64,000 nucleotides of DNA from SHVZ01 sp041906305 (GTDB lineage: Bacteria > Pseudomonadota > Alphaproteobacteria > SHVZ01), in contig JAYRJL010000004.1 in assembly GCA_041906305.1 (NCBI GenBank), forward strand, positions 62,001 through 126,000, read 5' to 3'. This document shows, piece after piece, positions 33,506 to 42,523 of this stretch; position 1 is the stretch's first letter, and each line of letters begins with the position of its first letter. The notes under the pieces are model-generated. The model saw only the letters and a program-made list of their open reading frames with translations. It searched no databases and was not told the DNA's origin. Position numbers and translations under genes: made by a program.

Positions 33506-35077
33506 TCAGTTCTTCTCGACGTTCCAGTAGACGACGGTGTTGACCTTGAGCCAGCCCGAGGTCTCCTTCCGCCACACGAACGGCTGCTGGTACTGGCCGA
33601 TCGGCAGATAGGGAATGTTCTCCCACAGCCGCTTGTGCAGGTCGGTCGCGATCTGCTTCTGCTTGGCCGGATCGGTTTCGCGGATGAAGGCCTGGCGCAT
33701 CTTCTCGGCGACCTCGTCGCAAGGCCAGCCGAACCACGCGTCGCCGCAGGTCGTCGGCGTCGTGTTGCTTGACATCGGGTTGGCCTGCGAGGCCGTGCCC
33801 GATCCGGTGTGGAAGATGTTCCATCCGCCCTGGGCCGGCGGTTCCTTCTTGGAGCGACGGGTGACGATCGAACCCCAATCGGAGATCACGAGGTCGACGT
33901 TGACCCCAATCTTCTTGAGGTTTTCGGCGGTCACCATCGTGTAGGCGTTGATGAACTGGATGTCGGCCGGCCCGATCAAGGTGATCTTCTCACCGTTGTA
34001 GCCGGCGTCCTTCATCAGCTGCTTCGCCTTCTCCAGGTCCTGCTTCTGATAGGGTTCGGAACCGGCTTCGGTGCCGTAGGTGGTGCCGCAGATCCACATC
34101 GAATAGCACGGCCGAGTGTACTTCTCCGGCCCGATCGCGGCCGCGAGGTAGTCCTTCTGATCGATCATCAGCGCCAACGCCTGGCGCGCCTTCGGATTGT
34201 TGAACGGCGGGTGCAGGTGGTTCGGGCGCAGCACGCCGAAGCCTTCGATCGTCCAGATCGTGCCGACGACGACGTTCGGGTTGTTCTCGATCGCCTTCAC
34301 GTGCTCGATCGATGGCTGGTCGACGAAGTCGACCTCGCCAGCGGCCAGCGCCGCGAACGCGGTGGCGGTGTCGGGGATGACCTTGTACTCGACCCGGTCG
34401 ACCTTCACGACCTTGCCGCCGGCGAAGCCCGAGGGCTTCTCGGCGCGCGGCTTGTAGTCGGTGAACTTGTCGTAGACGACCTTGGCGCCGGGGACCCATT
34501 CGGCCTTGTTGAACTTGAACGGACCGGAGCCGATCGACTCGGTGATCGGCGTATTCGGATCGATCAGCGCTTCCTTCTCGCGGTAGATGCCCTCGAGGTT
34601 CGGCGAGCCGCCGATGGCGAAGAGGAGGGGGCCGAAGGGTTCCTTCAGCTTGATGGTGAAGGTCTTGGCGTCGACGGCGTCGATCGAGGCGAGGAACGGC
34701 TCGATCGAGCGGCCGAGCACCTCGCGCTTGACCAGGCGCTTGAGCGAGGCCACCACGTCCTTGGTGGTGACGTCGGTGCCGTCATGGAACTTCAGCCCGT
34801 CGCGGAGCGTCATCGTGTAGGTCAGCTTGTCGTTCGACAGCGACCACTTGTCGACCATCTGCGGCTGGTTCTCGATGTTCTCGTCCCAGCTGAACAGCGT
34901 GTCGTAGACCGCGCCCATGTGCTGGGACGTGATGGTGGCCGTGGTCTGGTAGCCGTCGACCACCTTGAGATCGGCGTGCGGGACGATCCTCAGCACCTTC
35001 TGCTGGGCCGTGGCGGCGCCGGCGGAGAGCGCCAGGAGCGCCGCGACGGCAGCCGCCGTCGAGAGCAAGCGTTTCAT
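33506..35077 (-). CDS. ABC transporter substrate-binding protein, family 5, second orphan
   Basis: A 523-residue periplasmic SBP_bac_5 protein with signal peptide MKRLLSTAAAVAALLALSAG ending at ATAQ. ADLKVVDGYQT, LRDGLKFHDGTDVTTKDV and RPNHLHPPFNNPKARQA match its paralogue at 4911-6506 block for block, including GWPCDE near the C-terminus. No transporter parts adjoin it. An enolase-family and an oxidase gene follow beyond a terminator. It may deliver a peptide- or opine-like compound to a shared ABC permease. Confidence 0.92.
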   Translation of the reverse strand: MKRLLSTAAAVAALLALSAGAATAQQKVLRIVPHADLKVVDGYQTTATITSQHMGAVYDTLFSWDENIENQPQMVDKWSLSNDKLTYTMTLRDGLKFHDGTDVTTKDVVASLKRLVKREVLGRSIEPFLASIDAVDAKTFTIKLKEPFGPLLFAIGGSPNLEGIYREKEALIDPNTPITESIGSGPFKFNKAEWVPGAKVVYDKFTDYKPRAEKPSGFAGGKVVKVDRVEYKVIPDTATAFAALAAGEVDFVDQPSIEHVKAIENNPNVVVGTIWTIEGFGVLRPNHLHPPFNNPKARQALALMIDQKDYLAAAIGPEKYTRPCYSMWICGTTYGTEAGSEPYQKQDLEKAKQLMKDAGYNGEKITLIGPADIQFINAYTMVTAENLKKIGVNVDLVISDWGSIVTRRSKKEPPAQGGWNIFHTGSGTASQANPMSSNTTPTTCGDAWFGWPCDEVAEKMRQAFIRETDPAKQKQIATDLHKRLWENIPYLPIGQYQQPFVWRKETSGWLKVNTVVYWNVEKN

Positions 35078-35100
35078 CTATGTAACCTCCCCAGGTTTGC

Positions 35101-35131
35101 GGGCACCTCCGTCGAGCGAGGGGAGGTGCCC
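35101..35131 (-). promoter_or_regulatory. hairpin in the leader of the binding-protein gene
   Basis: GGGCACCTCC (35101-35110) is perfectly complementary to GGAGGTGCCC (35122-35131). In the minus-strand transcript it lies about 24-54 bases before the SBP start, just above the GGGGAGGT ribosome site at 35085-35092. It could protect the message end or modulate initiation. Confidence 0.35.
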
Positions 35132-35174
35132 TCGGACGATGGTGCATCGTTTCGCCCGGCGGAGAAAGCGCCGT

Positions 35175-35191
35175 GTTTCGACAGACGAAAC
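35175..35191. promoter_or_regulatory. inverted repeat, possible operator
   Basis: GTTTCG, five bases, then CGAAAC make a perfect 6-bp dyad in the 191-base gap between the divergent SBP and M81 genes. It could be a regulator site acting on both; no regulator gene lies nearby to confirm this. Confidence 0.3.
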
Positions 35192-35268
35192 GCGCGGTTC
35201 CAAGGCCAGCGCGTTTTCCGGCCGGCCGCGGGGCGGGATCGGCTAGCGTCCCCGAGCGGAGGTAACCG

Positions 35269-36750
35269 ATGCCGAATGTGCTGTTCGCCGGCCTGTTCCA
35301 CGAGACCCACACCTTCCTTCCCGAGAAGACACCGCTGGCGAAGTGGGAGGTCCTGAAGGGCGAGGCGATGTTCCGCCGCGACGGCGACGGGTCGAATTTC
35401 GATGGCTTCCTCTCGCGCGCCAAGGCGCATGGCTGGACAGTGCTGCCGACCGCCGACTATCAGGCGTTCCCGTCCGGCACGGTCGAGCATGCGGTGTTCG
35501 AGGCCTTCTGGTCGGACGTGAAGGCCGCGCTGGCGAAGCTCAAGGGCACGAAGATCGACGCGGTCTTCCTGCTACTACACGGCGCGATGGCGACCGACGA
35601 GGAGGTGGATCCCGAAGGTGAGTTTCTGGAGCGGCTGCGGCCGCTGCTGCCGACGGGCGTCCCGGTCTTCGGCGTCTTCGACCTGCATGCGAACTTCACC
35701 CGGCGGATCATCGATCTCTCGGACTGCTTGGTCGCCTATCGCGAGAACCCGCACACGGATGCGCGCGAGGCGACGATGCGGGCCGCCGACCTGCTCCAGC
35801 GCTGCCTCGAGAGCGGCAGGGTCCCCAAGCAGTACTGGCGCCGTCCGCCGATCATGTGGCCGCCGACCGGCGTCGGCACCGCCGACTCGCCGATGAAGGA
35901 TCTCGAAGCGATGGCGCGGAAGATCGAGGCCGAGGTGCCGGGCGTCTGGTGCGCCAACGTCATCGCCGGGTTCGCCTTCGCCGATGCGCCCGACGTCGGC
36001 CTCTCGTTCAGCATCGTTTCGGACGGCGACCCGAAAGCCGCCGAGGCGGCGCTCGACCGGCTCGAGGCCGAGGCGATGCGCCTCCGGAAGGCCGGGAGCC
36101 CGCGCGACAAGTCGGTGGACGAGGTGCTCAAGGAGATCATGCCGGTGAAGGAGGGGCCGGTCCTGCTGGTCGAGCCCTCCGACAACATCGGCGGCGGCAC
36201 GACCGGCGACAGCACGGGCATCCTCCGCGCGCTGATCCGTCACAAGGTGCGCGAGTCCGCGGTGATCATCGCCGATCCGGAGTCGGTCGCGGCCGTCGCC
36301 GATGCCAAGGTCGGCGACCAAGTGAAGCTCAAGGTCGGCGGCAAGCTGAACCCGTTCGACGAGGGGCCAGTCGAGATGACGGCGACGCTCAAGTCGAAGA
36401 GCGACGGCCGCTTCACGCTCGAGGACCCGAAGAGCCATCTCGCGGCCTTCGGCCACGAGATCGAGATGGGGCCGTCGGCCGTGGTCGAATTCGAGGGCAT
36501 CCAGATCCTGCTGACCTCGATCAAGATCCCGCCATGGGACCTTGGGCAGCTCCGGAGCCAGGGGATTGAGCCGACCCGGCTCAAGGTGATCGGCGTCAAG
36601 GCCGCGGTCGCGCATCGCGCCGCCTACAACCCGATCACCAAGGCGAGCTACACGGTCGAGACCCCGGGGCCGGGCATGAGCGATCTCACCAAGTTCCCCT
36701 ACAAGAAGGTCAAGCGACCCGTCTATCCTCTGGACGAGATCGGCACCTGA
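35269..36750 (+). CDS. M81 family peptidase (MlrC-like), copy 2
   Basis: A 493-residue homologue of copies 1 and 3. Predicted metal ligands are Glu12 in LFHETHTF, Asp138 and His140 in VFDLHANF, and His162 in NPHTDARE; LLLHGAMATD is the GAM block and GGGTTGDST marks the MlrC_C region. CGGAGG lies just before the ATG. It is divergent from the second binding protein and about 17 bases before the next MFS gene, so it may act on the compound imported by that system. Substrate unknown. Confidence 0.9.
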   Translation: MPNVLFAGLFHETHTFLPEKTPLAKWEVLKGEAMFRRDGDGSNFDGFLSRAKAHGWTVLPTADYQAFPSGTVEHAVFEAFWSDVKAALAKLKGTKIDAVFLLLHGAMATDEEVDPEGEFLERLRPLLPTGVPVFGVFDLHANFTRRIIDLSDCLVAYRENPHTDAREATMRAADLLQRCLESGRVPKQYWRRPPIMWPPTGVGTADSPMKDLEAMARKIEAEVPGVWCANVIAGFAFADAPDVGLSFSIVSDGDPKAAEAALDRLEAEAMRLRKAGSPRDKSVDEVLKEIMPVKEGPVLLVEPSDNIGGGTTGDSTGILRALIRHKVRESAVIIADPESVAAVADAKVGDQVKLKVGGKLNPFDEGPVEMTATLKSKSDGRFTLEDPKSHLAAFGHEIEMGPSAVVEFEGIQILLTSIKIPPWDLGQLRSQGIEPTRLKVIGVKAAVAHRAAYNPITKASYTVETPGPGMSDLTKFPYKKVKRPVYPLDEIGT

Positions 36751-36767
36751 CCCATGTAGGAGGGGCT

Positions 36768-38153
36768 TTGCCCCGGCCGCAGACAATCGCGTTGATCGTC
36801 GCCTGCGCTCTCTTCATGGAGAACCTGGACGGCACGATCATCACCACGGCGTTGCCGCAGATCGCCGCCGAGTTCGGCGTCAATCCGGTCCATCTCAGCC
36901 TCTCGATCACCACCTACCTGCTGGGTATGGCGGCGTTCATCCCGATCAGCGGCTGGCTCGCCGACAAGGTCGGCGCCCGCGACGTGTTCCGGACCGCGAT
37001 CGTGGTCTTCGTGCTGTCCTCGGTCGCCTGCGGCCTGTCGATGAACCTGCCGATGCTGGCCGTCTCGCGCTTCGTCCAGGGCATCGCCGGGGCGATGATG
37101 ATGCCGGTCGGGCGCCTGGTGCTGCTCAGGAACTGCACCAAGGCCGATCTGGTCCAGGCGCTGACCTACGTCACCATGCCGGCGATGATCGGCCCGATCG
37201 TCGGGCCGCCGATCGGGGGCTTCATCGCGACATATGCCGACTGGCGCTGGATCTTCTTCCTCAACGTGCCGGTCGGCCTGCTGGGCTTCGTCCTGGTCAC
37301 GCTGAAGATCCCGCAAGACCCCGTGCCGCCGCCGCCGCCGCTCGACATCGTCGGGTTCCTGCTCTGCGCGGTCGCGCTGTCGGGCCTGGTGATGGGCATC
37401 GAGCTCTCGACGCATGACGACGAGAGCCCGCTGGCCGGCATCGCGCTTCTGGCGACGGGCGCGATCGCCGGCGCCATCTACCTGGTCCATGCGGGGAGGC
37501 GGGATCGGCCGATCCTCCAGCTTCGTCTACTGCGCATCCCGACATTCGGCCTCTCGGTCTTCGGGGGCTCGGTCTTCCGCATCGGTGCCGGCGCGCTTCC
37601 GCTTCTGCTGCCGTTGATGCTGCAGGTGGGCTTCGGCAAGTCTGCCTTCGCCGCCGGCCTGCTCACCTTCATCAGCGCGGTCGGTGCCTTCGCGATGAAG
37701 TTCACGGCGCGCGGCATCATCCGCGCCTTCGGATTCCGCGTCGTGCTGATCGGCAACGGGATCATCGCCGCGGTGCTGACCAGCCTCTACGGCATCTTCC
37801 GGCCGGACAGCTCCGAAGTGCTGATCCTGGCTATCCTGCTGGCCAGCGGTTTCTTCCGCTCGCTGCAGTTCACCTCGCTCAACGCATTGGCGTTCGCCGA
37901 CATGAAGCCCGAGGACCTGAGCCAGGCGACCAGCGTTTCCGGCACAGCGCAGCAGGTGGCGCAGAGCCTCGGAGTCGCGCTTGGCGCTTCGGCGTTGCAC
38001 CTGACGATGGCGGCACGCGGCGCCGATCAGCTGTCGGCATCCGATTTCTGGCCGGCCTTCCTCGCGGTCGGCGCGGTGACGCTGGTCTCGGGTCTGATGT
38101 TCGTCAGGCTGGAGCGGAACGCCGCCCAGCAGGTGAGCGGTCACGGCAACTAG
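36768..38153 (+). CDS. MFS transporter, DHA2/EmrB-type multidrug exporter
   Basis: A 461-residue protein with about 14 hydrophobic helices, the size class of EmrB/QacA exporters. TM1 carries MENLDGTIITTALPQIA, the DHA2 signature, and GWLADKVGARDVF the loop motif. The start is TTG 36768 with AGGAGG four bases upstream; starting at the first in-frame ATG would cut TM1, so TTG decides the start. It is likely cotranscribed with the M81 peptidase. Its stop is four bases from the convergent diguanylate cyclase. Confidence 0.85.
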   Translation: MPRPQTIALIVACALFMENLDGTIITTALPQIAAEFGVNPVHLSLSITTYLLGMAAFIPISGWLADKVGARDVFRTAIVVFVLSSVACGLSMNLPMLAVSRFVQGIAGAMMMPVGRLVLLRNCTKADLVQALTYVTMPAMIGPIVGPPIGGFIATYADWRWIFFLNVPVGLLGFVLVTLKIPQDPVPPPPPLDIVGFLLCAVALSGLVMGIELSTHDDESPLAGIALLATGAIAGAIYLVHAGRRDRPILQLRLLRIPTFGLSVFGGSVFRIGAGALPLLLPLMLQVGFGKSAFAAGLLTFISAVGAFAMKFTARGIIRAFGFRVVLIGNGIIAAVLTSLYGIFRPDSSEVLILAILLASGFFRSLQFTSLNALAFADMKPEDLSQATSVSGTAQQVAQSLGVALGASALHLTMAARGADQLSASDFWPAFLAVGAVTLVSGLMFVRLERNAAQQVSGHGN

Positions 38154-38156
38154 GCG

Positions 38157-39617
38157 TCAGGCGATCTCGATCGCCACCCGGTTGCGGCCTTCTTCCTTGG
38201 CGCGATAGAGCGCGCGGTCAGCGCGTCCGACCAGGGTTTCGGCGTCGTCGTCATCCGAGCACTCGGCGACGCCGCAGCTGACCGTGACACGGAGCCCGTC
38301 GTCGGGGCTGAGGACCGCCGAGGTCGCGATCGCGTCCCTCAGGGTTTCGGCCAGCTCCTGGGCGTGGGAGAGGCGGCAGTTGTGGGCGAGCAGGATGAAT
38401 TCCTCGCCGCCCCAGCGGGCCAGCAGGTCGGACTCGCGCGCGCGTTCCTTGAGGATCTGCGCGACGCTCCGGATCGCCTCGTCGCCCTTCAGGTGGCCGC
38501 GGGTGTCGTTGATTGTCTTGAAGCGGTCGATGTCGATCAGCAGCACGGACAGCGGCAAGGGGACGCGCCGTCTCAGCTTGAGCGACTGGTCGAGCGCGAT
38601 GTCGAGAAGCTGGCGGTTGCCGATGCCGGTCAGCTTGTCGGTCACCGCCATGTCCTCGAGCCGGGTCTGGTAGAGGTTGATCGCGTAGGCGATCGTGCCG
38701 ATCGTCAGAAGGATGATGACGATGCCGATGGCGAGGTTGGTGACGAAGCTGTTCCACAGCGCGGCCAGCGCCTCGGATTCCCGCTGTTCGACGATCACCC
38801 GCCATCCGAGGTCCGGGATGTAGCGGCTGGTCAGCAGCATGGTCTCGCCGTCGCGGACGTACTCGAAATAGCCGTCGGGCTTGCGCAACAACTCGGCCGC
38901 GATCGTCGAGATGCCCGGGGCGGTGCGGATGTTGTCTTCCTGGATCACCGCGCCGTCGGAGCGCACGGTGACCTTGCCCTCGCCGTCGACGAAGTAGATG
39001 CCGCGCTGATAGCTGGTCTTGTAGTGCGAGAGGATGCGCGTGACGGTGTCGAGCTTGAGGCCGACGCCGGTCGCCCCGATGAACCGGCCCTGGTAGTCGA
39101 GGACGCGGTAGTTGATGAAGATCGTGATCTCCATGTTCTGCGCCGCGTTGAAATCGATGTTGACCTCGTAGGGCTGCTTCATCTCGCCGATGCGGAAGAA
39201 CCAGTCGTCGTTCGGCTCGCCGGGCTTGATGACCTTGGTCGGGCCGCTGAAGTGGTAGTACTGCTTGGTCCGGTCCGAGACCAGGAAGGACGTGAAGACG
39301 TCGTACTTGGCGCGGATCTCGTCGAGATATCGGGAGATCTGCGCCGGATCCTTCTCGCCGGCGATCAGCCAGTCCTTGACGAAGGTGTCGTTGGACATCA
39401 GCGAGGAGACGAAGATCGGCCGGAGCAGGTCGGTCTGGATCTCGGCGTAGATGTTGCTGGAGGTGAGCGGCAGCTCGTTCTGGAGGATCGTCGCCTTCAG
39501 GGCCGCGGTCGAGACGCGGAAGCTGATCAGGTTGGTGGTGAGGAAGCCGAGCAGCAGGATGCCGCCGATCAGGACGATCAGGCGGCCTCTGCCGGGAAGG
39601 CTCGACGCGGACGGCAT
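38157..39617 (-). CDS. membrane-bound diguanylate cyclase with dCache-like sensor
   Basis: Makes the second messenger c-di-GMP. The 486-residue protein has TM1 at about 12-33, an extracellular sensor of about 255 residues in the dCache style, TM2 at about 290-315 and a GGDEF domain. The active-site motif is GGEEF (403-407), preceded by the inhibitory I-site R394-E-S-D397 with standard five-residue spacing, so product inhibition is expected. The ligand of the sensor is unknown. It ends near the convergent MFS gene and starts 10 bases after the aldo/keto reductase. Confidence 0.93.
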   Translation of the reverse strand: MPSASSLPGRGRLIVLIGGILLLGFLTTNLISFRVSTAALKATILQNELPLTSSNIYAEIQTDLLRPIFVSSLMSNDTFVKDWLIAGEKDPAQISRYLDEIRAKYDVFTSFLVSDRTKQYYHFSGPTKVIKPGEPNDDWFFRIGEMKQPYEVNIDFNAAQNMEITIFINYRVLDYQGRFIGATGVGLKLDTVTRILSHYKTSYQRGIYFVDGEGKVTVRSDGAVIQEDNIRTAPGISTIAAELLRKPDGYFEYVRDGETMLLTSRYIPDLGWRVIVEQRESEALAALWNSFVTNLAIGIVIILLTIGTIAYAINLYQTRLEDMAVTDKLTGIGNRQLLDIALDQSLKLRRRVPLPLSVLLIDIDRFKTINDTRGHLKGDEAIRSVAQILKERARESDLLARWGGEEFILLAHNCRLSHAQELAETLRDAIATSAVLSPDDGLRVTVSCGVAECSDDDDAETLVGRADRALYRAKEEGRNRVAIEIA

Positions 39618-39627
39618 CGGGGTCCCG

Positions 39628-40569
39628 TCAGCGCCCGGAGAGCTTGTCGATCTCCGCCATCTCCTCGGCGGTCAGCTTCCAGTCGGCGGCCTTGACGTTC
39701 TGCTCGAGCTGCTCGGGCCGGGTCGCGCCGGCGATCACGCTCGCGGTCGGCGGCCTGCAGGCGAGCCAGCTGAAGGCGAGGTCGAGGATCGACTTGCCGC
39801 GCTTGGCCGCGAAATCGGTCAGCCTCTCGACGGTCTGCCAGTTGGCGTCGGTGAGGTAGCGGTCGGCGAGGTTCTGCACGTAGCTGAGGCGCGACTTCTC
39901 CGGCATCGGCGCGTTGCGCTTGTACTTGCCGGTCAGCATGCCGCTCGCGAGCGGAAAATAGGGGAGGAGGCCGATGCCGTAGGCGTTCATCGCCGGGATC
40001 AGCTCCTTCTCGGCGTCGCGCACGATCAGGCTGTACTCGTCCTGGCAGGAGACGAAGCGCTCGAGACCGTCGCGGCGCGCAATCCACTCGGCTTCGACCA
40101 CCTGCCACGCCTTGTGGTTGGAGAGCCCGAGGTAGCGGACCTTGCCCTGCGTCACGAGGTCGTCGAGGGCGCGGAGCGTCTCCTCCATCGGCGTCAGCGG
40201 ATCGACCATGTGGACCTGGTAGAGGTCGATCCAGTCGGTCTTCAGTCGCTTCAGGCTCGCCTCGACCGCGGACATGATGTAGCGGCGCGATGCACCCTTG
40301 AGCTTGCCGGCGTCGTCCATGGGGCCACAGAACTTGGTCGCCAGCACAATGTCCTTGCGCCTGTCGCCGAGCACCTGGCCGATGACGTTCTCGGAGCCGC
40401 CCTTGTTGGCGTAGATGTCGGCGGTGTCGAAGAGGGTGATGCCGAGGTCGAGGGCCTTGTGGATGACGGCCTTCGAGCCGTCGAAGTCGGTGCGGCCGCC
40501 GAAGTTGTTGCAGCCGAGGCCGACGGCCGAGACCAGCAGGCCGGACCTGCCCAAGGTGCGCTGTTCCAC
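39628..40569 (-). CDS. aldo/keto reductase
   Basis: An NADPH-dependent TIM-barrel oxidoreductase of 313 residues. The catalytic tetrad is present: Asp48 and Tyr53 in FDTADIYANKGG, Lys79 in ATKF and His120 in YQVHMVD. GLSNHKAWQ and AGATRPEQLEQN near the C-terminus are NADP-binding features of the Tas/YajO-like AKRs. It reads in the same direction as the diguanylate cyclase, with a 10-base gap. Its substrate cannot be inferred. Confidence 0.9.
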   Translation of the reverse strand: MEQRTLGRSGLLVSAVGLGCNNFGGRTDFDGSKAVIHKALDLGITLFDTADIYANKGGSENVIGQVLGDRRKDIVLATKFCGPMDDAGKLKGASRRYIMSAVEASLKRLKTDWIDLYQVHMVDPLTPMEETLRALDDLVTQGKVRYLGLSNHKAWQVVEAEWIARRDGLERFVSCQDEYSLIVRDAEKELIPAMNAYGIGLLPYFPLASGMLTGKYKRNAPMPEKSRLSYVQNLADRYLTDANWQTVERLTDFAAKRGKSILDLAFSWLACRPPTASVIAGATRPEQLEQNVKAADWKLTAEEMAEIDKLSGR

Positions 40570-40697
40570 GGGTCCCCACCCTTGCCGTTTAGAATAGTTC
40601 GAGGCACGGCAAGTTAGTGCCTTCGCCCGAGGTTGGCTACCTCTGTTCGGCGCTCTCGGCCTCTGTCATGGTAGCGCCCTTTTTCGGAGGGGATTCT

Positions 40698-42392
40698 ATG
40701 GCAGCGAGCGCCTGGCGGAGCCGAGCGGGGACGACTTTCGAGTGCGAGAAGCGGCCGGCGTCGGGCTATCGCGGCATGGTGGTGACCAATCACCCTCTCG
40801 CGTCCGCGGCCGGAGCCGAGATGCTGGCCGCCGGCGGCAATGCCGTCGATGCCGCCATCGCAGCTCTGTTTACCCTGAACGTCGTCGAGCCGATGATGGT
40901 GGGTCTGTTCGGCGGCGGCATGATGCACGTCCGCCTGGCCGACGGCCGGCACCTGGTGCTCGACGGAATGTCGACCGCGCCTGCCGCCTCCGGGCCCACC
41001 TGCTACAAACCGGCTTCCGATACGTGGCCAGACTATCTCGAGACGATCGGCAAGGAGAACGCGGTCGGCCCGAAGTCGATCGCGACCCCGGGTAATCTCA
41101 AGGCCTGGTGCGAGGCGCTGCAGCGCTGGGGCACCTTCTCGCTTTCCGACGTGACCGAGCCTGCGATCCGTCATGCCTCGCGCGGCTTCCGGGCGACGCC
41201 GTTCCTCAACGACTGCGTCCAGCAGGGCGCGGCCGACATGATCCAGGACCCCACCATCGCCAAGGTGTTCATGCCCGGCGGCAAGCCGGTCGACGCTGGC
41301 GACCGGGTTATCCAGGGAGACCTCGCCGACAGCCTTCGCACGATCGCCAAGGAGGGACCGAACGCGCTCTACGGCGGCATGCTCGGGCGCGGCATCGCGC
41401 ATCACCTGCAGAAGGATGGCGCCTTCCTCGCCTTCGACGACCTCGAGGCCTACAAGACCATCGAGCGCGAGCCGGTGCGCGGGACCTACCGCGGCATGGA
41501 GATCGTCGGCCCGCCGCCGCCGTCGTCGGGCGGCATCCATGTCATCCAGATGCTGAACCTGCTCGAGGGCTACGACATCGCGGGTCTCGGCTTCGGCTCG
41601 CCGAAGACGATCCACCTGATCCTGGAATCCCTGAAGATCGCTTTCGCCGACCGCTTCGCCTCGACCGGCGACCCCGCTTTCGTGAAGGTGCCGGTGAAGA
41701 CGCTGCTGTCGAAGGACTACGGCAACATGCGCCGGGCCGAGATCGATCCGGAGAAGGCGAAGGCGCATGCGGCGAAGGCGGCCAGCAACGAGTCCGCCAA
41801 CACCACGCACCTGACCGTGGCGGACGGGCAGGGCAACGTCGTCGCGGCGACCCAGACGATCAACAGCTTGTTCGGCGCGCGCATCATGGTGCCCGGCACC
41901 GGCGTGATCCCGAACAACTACATGTACACGTTCGACCCGCATCCGGGTCAGGCGCTGTCGATCGCGCCCGGCAAGCGCATCGCGACCTCGATGTCACCGA
42001 CGATGGGCCTCAAGGACGGGAAGGTGCAGTTCGCGCTCGGCCTCCCGGGCGGCGTCCGCATCTTCGGCTCGGCGATGCAGGCGGTGCTCAACCTCGTCGA
42101 TCACGGCATGAGCCTGCAGGAGGCGGTCGAGGCGCCGCGCGTCTGGACCCAGGGTCAGGCGGTCGAGCTCGAATCCAAGATCTCCGAGGACGTGAAGAGC
42201 AAGGTCGCGGCGATGGGGCATCCCGCCGGTCATGTTCCGAGCGTCGGCGGCGGCATGTGCGCGATCCGCTTCGAGGCCGATGGAGGCATGACCGGGGCCG
42301 CCTGCTGGCGCGCCGACGGCACCGCGATCGGCGTCGGCGGCGGACCGGCGAGGAGAGGCTCGCGCTTCGTCGCGGAGGCGAAGAGGAGCTGA
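40698..42392 (+). CDS. gamma-glutamyltransferase family protein, copy 1
   Basis: An Ntn-type autoprocessing hydrolase of 564 residues. The predicted nucleophile is the first Thr of TTHLTVADGQGNVVAATQT, typical of the small-subunit start. GNAVDAAIAA and FGGGMMHV in the large subunit, and PPPSSGG, are family marks. No signal peptide is evident. ATG 40698 follows GGAGGGG. Relatives hydrolyse gamma-glutamyl or cephalosporin-type amides. A second GGT is at the right edge of the window. It is followed by a palindromic repeat. Confidence 0.88.
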   Translation: MAASAWRSRAGTTFECEKRPASGYRGMVVTNHPLASAAGAEMLAAGGNAVDAAIAALFTLNVVEPMMVGLFGGGMMHVRLADGRHLVLDGMSTAPAASGPTCYKPASDTWPDYLETIGKENAVGPKSIATPGNLKAWCEALQRWGTFSLSDVTEPAIRHASRGFRATPFLNDCVQQGAADMIQDPTIAKVFMPGGKPVDAGDRVIQGDLADSLRTIAKEGPNALYGGMLGRGIAHHLQKDGAFLAFDDLEAYKTIEREPVRGTYRGMEIVGPPPPSSGGIHVIQMLNLLEGYDIAGLGFGSPKTIHLILESLKIAFADRFASTGDPAFVKVPVKTLLSKDYGNMRRAEIDPEKAKAHAAKAASNESANTTHLTVADGQGNVVAATQTINSLFGARIMVPGTGVIPNNYMYTFDPHPGQALSIAPGKRIATSMSPTMGLKDGKVQFALGLPGGVRIFGSAMQAVLNLVDHGMSLQEAVEAPRVWTQGQAVELESKISEDVKSKVAAMGHPAGHVPSVGGGMCAIRFEADGGMTGAACWRADGTAIGVGGGPARRGSRFVAEAKRS

Positions 42393-42405
42393 GAGAGCTC
42401 GCGTA

Positions 42406-42507
42406 GCCCCCCATCCCAACCTTCCCCCACGCTCCGCGGGGGGAAGGGGTACGAAGGTGGCGCGGTGTTCCCTCCCCCGAAGTGGGGGAGGGTTAGGGTG
42501 GGGGGCG
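42406..42507. repeat. intergenic cruciform-type palindromic repeat, copy B
   Basis: About 102 bases between two convergent genes, with the same plan as copy A: outer CCCCCCATCCCAACC against GGTTAGGGTGGGGGG (G-T pairs allowed), and two inner GC hairpins (CTTCCCCC...GGGGGAAG type and CCCTCCCCC...GGGGGAGGG). The centre (GTACGAA) matches copy A's CACGAAC. It may also act as a transcription stop. Confidence 0.8.
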
Positions 42508-42523
42508 ATGCGGCGCGCTGCTG

